Source of the DNA: Mimachlamys varia
Taxonomy: Eukaryota; Mollusca; Bivalvia; Pectinida; Pectinidae
NCBI GenBank assembly: GCA_947623455.1
Contig: OX392541.1
Location: 5,346,701 to 5,410,700 of the forward strand
Reading direction: 5' to 3'
Length of the DNA stretch: 64,000 bases
A program made the translations under genes and the position numbers. Shown here in pieces: positions 60,311 through 64,000 of this stretch. The notes beneath the pieces are model-generated. The model was given only the letters and a program-made list of their open reading frames with translations. It made no database searches and had not been told where the DNA came from. Position 1 is the first letter of the stretch. The number at the start of each line of letters is the position of its first letter.

Positions 60311-60839
60311 TCATGATTACATTAAGAATTACATAACCATAAAATAACAACCTGGAAGACTGCAAACAAAAATCTATAATGCATGTTCACCAACATTTAA
60401 TTATCCCAGGGATTGTTATAATTGATACTAAATTAAAACCTGACAATCAGTATACCATATCATGTTTGTCCTGGAGATCATACACAGTAACATTTAATTT
60501 GATAAACAATGTCTTATAAATAGACTATAAGGTCAGAAGAGAGGTGTTTAGCAGCTGTATGGACGGAGAAGGAGGGGCAACTGTCCCTAATGTTAAACCA
60601 CGCCCAGTCAATGTAAAATATCATCGGTAAGCTAGATAAAATTTGGCCTCAGTTTCCCCATCAGCTGCAAAGTTGAGGAAGAATATTTTGATCTTGTTAC
60701 AAATTATCTTTGAAAGACATATATATAATACACAGATGTGTAAATCCCATGACTTCTAGTATGCATAACAAACAGACACTTTAAATCATAAAAATGCCTG
60801 GGAAGCTTCTGTTAGATACACAGCCAGTATATATTGTGT

Positions 60840-62222
60840 AAAATGTATCCCAGGAAGTGTGTAAGCTAGTTAATTAAACTGTGTAAACTGTATGTACATG
60901 TATCCCAGGGAGTGTGTAAGCTAGTTACTTAATTTAACTGTGTGTAAACTGTATGTACATGTATCCCAGGGAGTGTGTAAGCTAGTTACTTAATTTAACT
61001 GTGTGTAAACTGTATGTACATGTATCCCAGGGAGTGTGTAAGCTAGTTACTTAATTTAACTGTGTAAACTGTACGTACATGTATCCAAGGGAGTGTGTAA
61101 GCTAGTTACTTAATTTAACTGTGTGTAAACTGTACGTACATGTGTCCCAGGGAGTGTGTAAGCTAGTTACTTAATTTAACTGTGTGTGTTAAACTGAATG
61201 TACATGTATCCCAGGGAGTGTGTAAGCTAGTTACTTAATTTAACTGTGTGTGTTAAACTGTATGTACATATGTATCCCAGGGAGTGTGTAAGCTAGTTAC
61301 TTAATTTAACTGTGTGTAAACTGTATGTACATGTATCCCAGGAAGTGTGTAAGCTAGTTACTTAATTTAACTGTGTGTAAACTGTACGTACATCTATCCA
61401 AGGGAGTGTGTAAGCTAGTTACTTAATTTAACTGTGTGTAAACTGTATGTACATGTATCCAAGGAAGTGTGTAAGCTAGTTACTTAATTTAACTGTGTGT
61501 AAACTGTATGTACATGTATCCCAGGGAGTGTGTAAGCTAGTTACTTAATTTAACTGTGTGTAAACTGTATGTACATCTATCCCAGGGAGTGTGTAAGCTA
61601 GTTACTTAATTTAACTGTGTGTAAACTGTATGTACATGTATCCAAGGGAGTGTGTAAGCTAGTTACATAATTTAACTGTGTGTAAACTGTATGTACATGT
61701 ATCCCAGGGAGTTTGTAATTAAGCTAGTAACATAATGTAACTGTGTGTAAACTGTACGTACATGTATCCCAGGGAGTGTGTAAGCTAGTTACATAACTTA
61801 ACTGTGTTAACTGTACGTACATGTCTCCCAGGGAGTGTGTAAGCTAGTTACATAATTTAACTGTGTGTAAACTGTACGTACATGTATCCCAGGGAGTGTG
61901 TAAGCTAGTTACATAATTCAACTGTGTGTAAACTGTACGTACATGTATCCCAGGGAGTGTGTAAGCTAGTTACTTAATTTAACTGTGTGTAAACTGTATG
62001 TACATATGTATCCCAGGAAGTGTGTAAGCTAGTTACTTAATTTAACTGTGTGTAAACTGTATGTACATATGTATCCCAGGGAGTGTGTAAGCTAGTTACT
62101 TAATTGAACTGTGTGTAAACTGTATGTACATGTATCCCAGGGAGTGTGTTAGCTACATGTAGTTACATAATTTAACTGTGTGTAAACTGTACGTACATAT
62201 ATCCCAGGGAGTGTGTAAGCTA
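60840..62222. repeat. 61-bp minisatellite
   Basis: About 22 copies of a ~61-bp unit starting CCAGGGAGTGTGTAAGCTAG. Variable positions are GTACGTACAT/GTATGTACAT, TACTTAAT/TACATAAT and GTGTGTAAAC with dinucleotide length changes. It is probably in the next PCCB intron. Confidence 0.95.
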
Positions 62223-62249
62223 TCAAGCTGTTCACCCTTTACATTGTTA

Positions 62250-62630
62250 AGTCTATCAAAACTATGGCCACATTTACCAGTAATTCTGGGGAGATTAAAT
62301 GACTATTAAAATCATGGCTACATTTACCAGTAATTCTGGGGAGATTAAGTGACTATCAAAACTATGGCTACATTTACCAGTAATTCTGGGGAGATTAAAT
62401 GACTATCAAAATCATGGCTACATTTACCAGTAATTCTGGGGAGATTAAGTGACTATCAAAACTATGGCTACATTTACCAGTAATTCTGAAGAGATTAAAT
62501 GACTATCAAAATCTTGGCTTCATTTACCAGTAATTCTGGGGAGATTAAATGACTATCAAAACCATGGCTACATTTACCAGTAATTCTGGGGAGATTAAAT
62601 GACTATCAAAACCATGGCTACATTATCTAC
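62250..62630. repeat. 50-bp minisatellite
   Basis: About 7.5 copies of a 50-bp unit starting GACTATCAAAACCATGGCTA. It begins some 30 bp after the 61-bp array ends. Confidence 0.93.
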
Positions 62631-62715
62631 ACCAGTAATGAACACCTTATCATGCCCTGCCTTTGTAGAGCCAGACTTGACAGTTACAATTGTCTACCAG
62701 CGGATCCTTCTCACA

Positions 62716-62795
62716 CTGTTTTTACCATGGTGCTGGATTGGTTTTTACCATGGTGCTGGATTGGTTTTTACCATGGTGCTGAATCAGTTTTTAAC
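62716..62795. repeat. Three-copy ~24-bp repeat
   Basis: TTTTTACCATGGTGCTGGAT with TGG occurs three times, the third diverged (GAATCAG). A small local duplication. Confidence 0.8.
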
Positions 62796-64000
62796 ATGAT
62801 GTCTTTACACAATTTCCCACTAAAACTTTTGGTTTTGATAGCTGTGCCAAGGTGAACTGAAGTACAAATTAATGGTTTGATAATCTGCCCTGGGCCCGAG
62901 GAACAGGCCACTCTACACAAGAGGACAGGGTCAATCTGGATTCTAGATCTATAACTTGTGATGTTAACCCAAGCTTGAGTGATTGAACCACAAGCATGAG
63001 GTTGGAATGACTTAAACAGAAATACCTGATAAAAGATAGGCAGCCATATCTTCCTCCTGGGAGTAAAATCATATATTTGGTTTTTCTGAATTTTCTTTAA
63101 CCTACCCATACAATGTACATGTATACATACATAATAGTTTTACCAGAACAAGGATTGAGAACTGGTTATCTTGACTTTGTAAGTTTTGCTCCATTTTACC
63201 ACTTGTGTGTACTGACTGGGAGTATGTTAATTAGTGTCACACTGTTTGAGATGGTGATATTTTTGCCTATATCTCAGTTTGATAAACATCAGCAGGCACA
63301 CTTTGGTATTTCTGTTATTTTTATGAACTTTATCAGTTTTTCTATGGCAATAATGTATGGAAGGAAAATACAGTTCAGCTTGCCTGTTCCTGCTGTCATC
63401 AGGAAAATCTTTTTCAATTTTGTTTGACATTAGTGCATATTCTCCAATAAAATTATTAAAACTTCTATTTTCTAATCAAAGAACTTTTTAAAAGATCTAA
63501 CAAAATTGACCTGTACAGAGTATCAAGAAATTTTATTTCCTGCATGATAAAAGCACATTTGATCTTTTTGATGTGGCGGCTATCACCCAAAAGACCAGCT
63601 TCCTTTGCAATGCCCCCTAATCACGGTGTTCAATCAACATGTTACATGTTGATTGAACCTCACAGGAACTTTCTCCATTAAATCAGCTGTCCTCATTGAC
63701 ACAGAGTTGATACATCAGGACTCTTACTCTCAAGCATAAAGTCTATCCCATGACTTCCTTTTTTTTCAGAAAAATGTTTTAATTCCCCAGCTTTTTTTTG
63801 GAAGGATGCCAGGGTTGGGGTGCCCTCGGATCATCCCTCTTACAACATGTAACCCCACACAGGAGGCCTCTTTCCCTTCATTCACTCTTCCTCTTGCATT
63901 TCTTCTCTCAAACTTCAAATCATTTATTCTTTCATTCTCTTTCATTCCAATAATAAAAAATATATATATTTATTTAAGTCAGGCATTTTTCATTTTTTTT
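62796..64000. other. Right-edge interval, nothing recognised
   Basis: AT-rich sequence. The next PCCB exon (expected to encode a SYLFITGPDVVK-like block on the minus strand) was looked for here and not found. Open frames at 62768-63109 and 63113-63427 show no recognisable domain. Confidence 0.45.

Noticed and set aside
62600..62690. Minus-strand VFITGVDNV, similar to the FITGPDVV expected in the next PCCB exon
   Set aside because: Part of it is the end of the 50-bp array, surrounding codons do not match the family, and no acceptor/donor fits the phase of exon 1.

Overview
This is an animal nuclear genomic window, almost certainly from a bivalve mollusc (scallop or oyster type; the species cannot be resolved by eye). 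The evidence is a spliced metazoan mitochondrial enzyme gene, large introns, tRNA-derived SINE pieces, and many copies of short hairpin-tipped repeats of the kind abundant in bivalve genomes (ends such as AACAAGAGGCCCAGAGGGCC and AGCTCACCTGGCCC).

One host gene is convincing. On the minus strand from 58,689 down to 23,396 lie the last nine coding exons of PCCB, the beta subunit of mitochondrial propionyl-CoA carboxylase. They total 921 nt, or 306 codons plus a stop. All exon junctions keep phase and all splice sites are GT-AG except one GC-AG intron. The 5' exons lie beyond the right edge. Coding sequence is only about 2.6% of the gene span seen here.

Roughly half the window (about 31 kb, adding array spans) is tandem repeat, in at least fourteen arrays with different units: 20 bp (1-3775), G-run units (4851-5180), 35 bp (5390-6395), 13 bp (14256-16089), 25/35 bp (16490-17155), 72 bp (27365-28312), 80 bp (29576-32260), 36 bp (32660-40650), 46 bp (40975-48006), G/T-rich (49110-49677), 49 bp (49811-50050), 28 bp (51937-54572), 61 bp (60840-62222) and 50 bp (62250-62630). 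Nine of these lie in PCCB introns within the span seen here. The two terminal arrays at 60.8-62.6 kb probably lie in the next upstream intron.

The most striking structure is the 80-bp array. Its unit is the first 54 nt of a PCCB exon plus 26 nt of intron including the 3' splice site. The true exon (29449-29549) is the final member of a row of about 33 decoy acceptors that the splicing machinery meets first. Variation inside several arrays is dominated by CG, CA and TG states at the same positions, as expected from decay of methylated CpG.

To the left of PCCB (3.8-23 kb) I see no intact gene. This part holds hairpin-tipped elements, arrays seeded inside them, a SINE head, and a decayed DDE transposon (17519-21602) carrying a SWIM-like zinc motif, nested in another repeat. 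A DIRS-like reverse transcriptase fragment sits between the 80-bp and 36-bp arrays. A 554-bp inverted-repeat element is inserted at the edge of the 28-bp array. Most long open frames in the window are by-products of arrays and are not annotated as genes.
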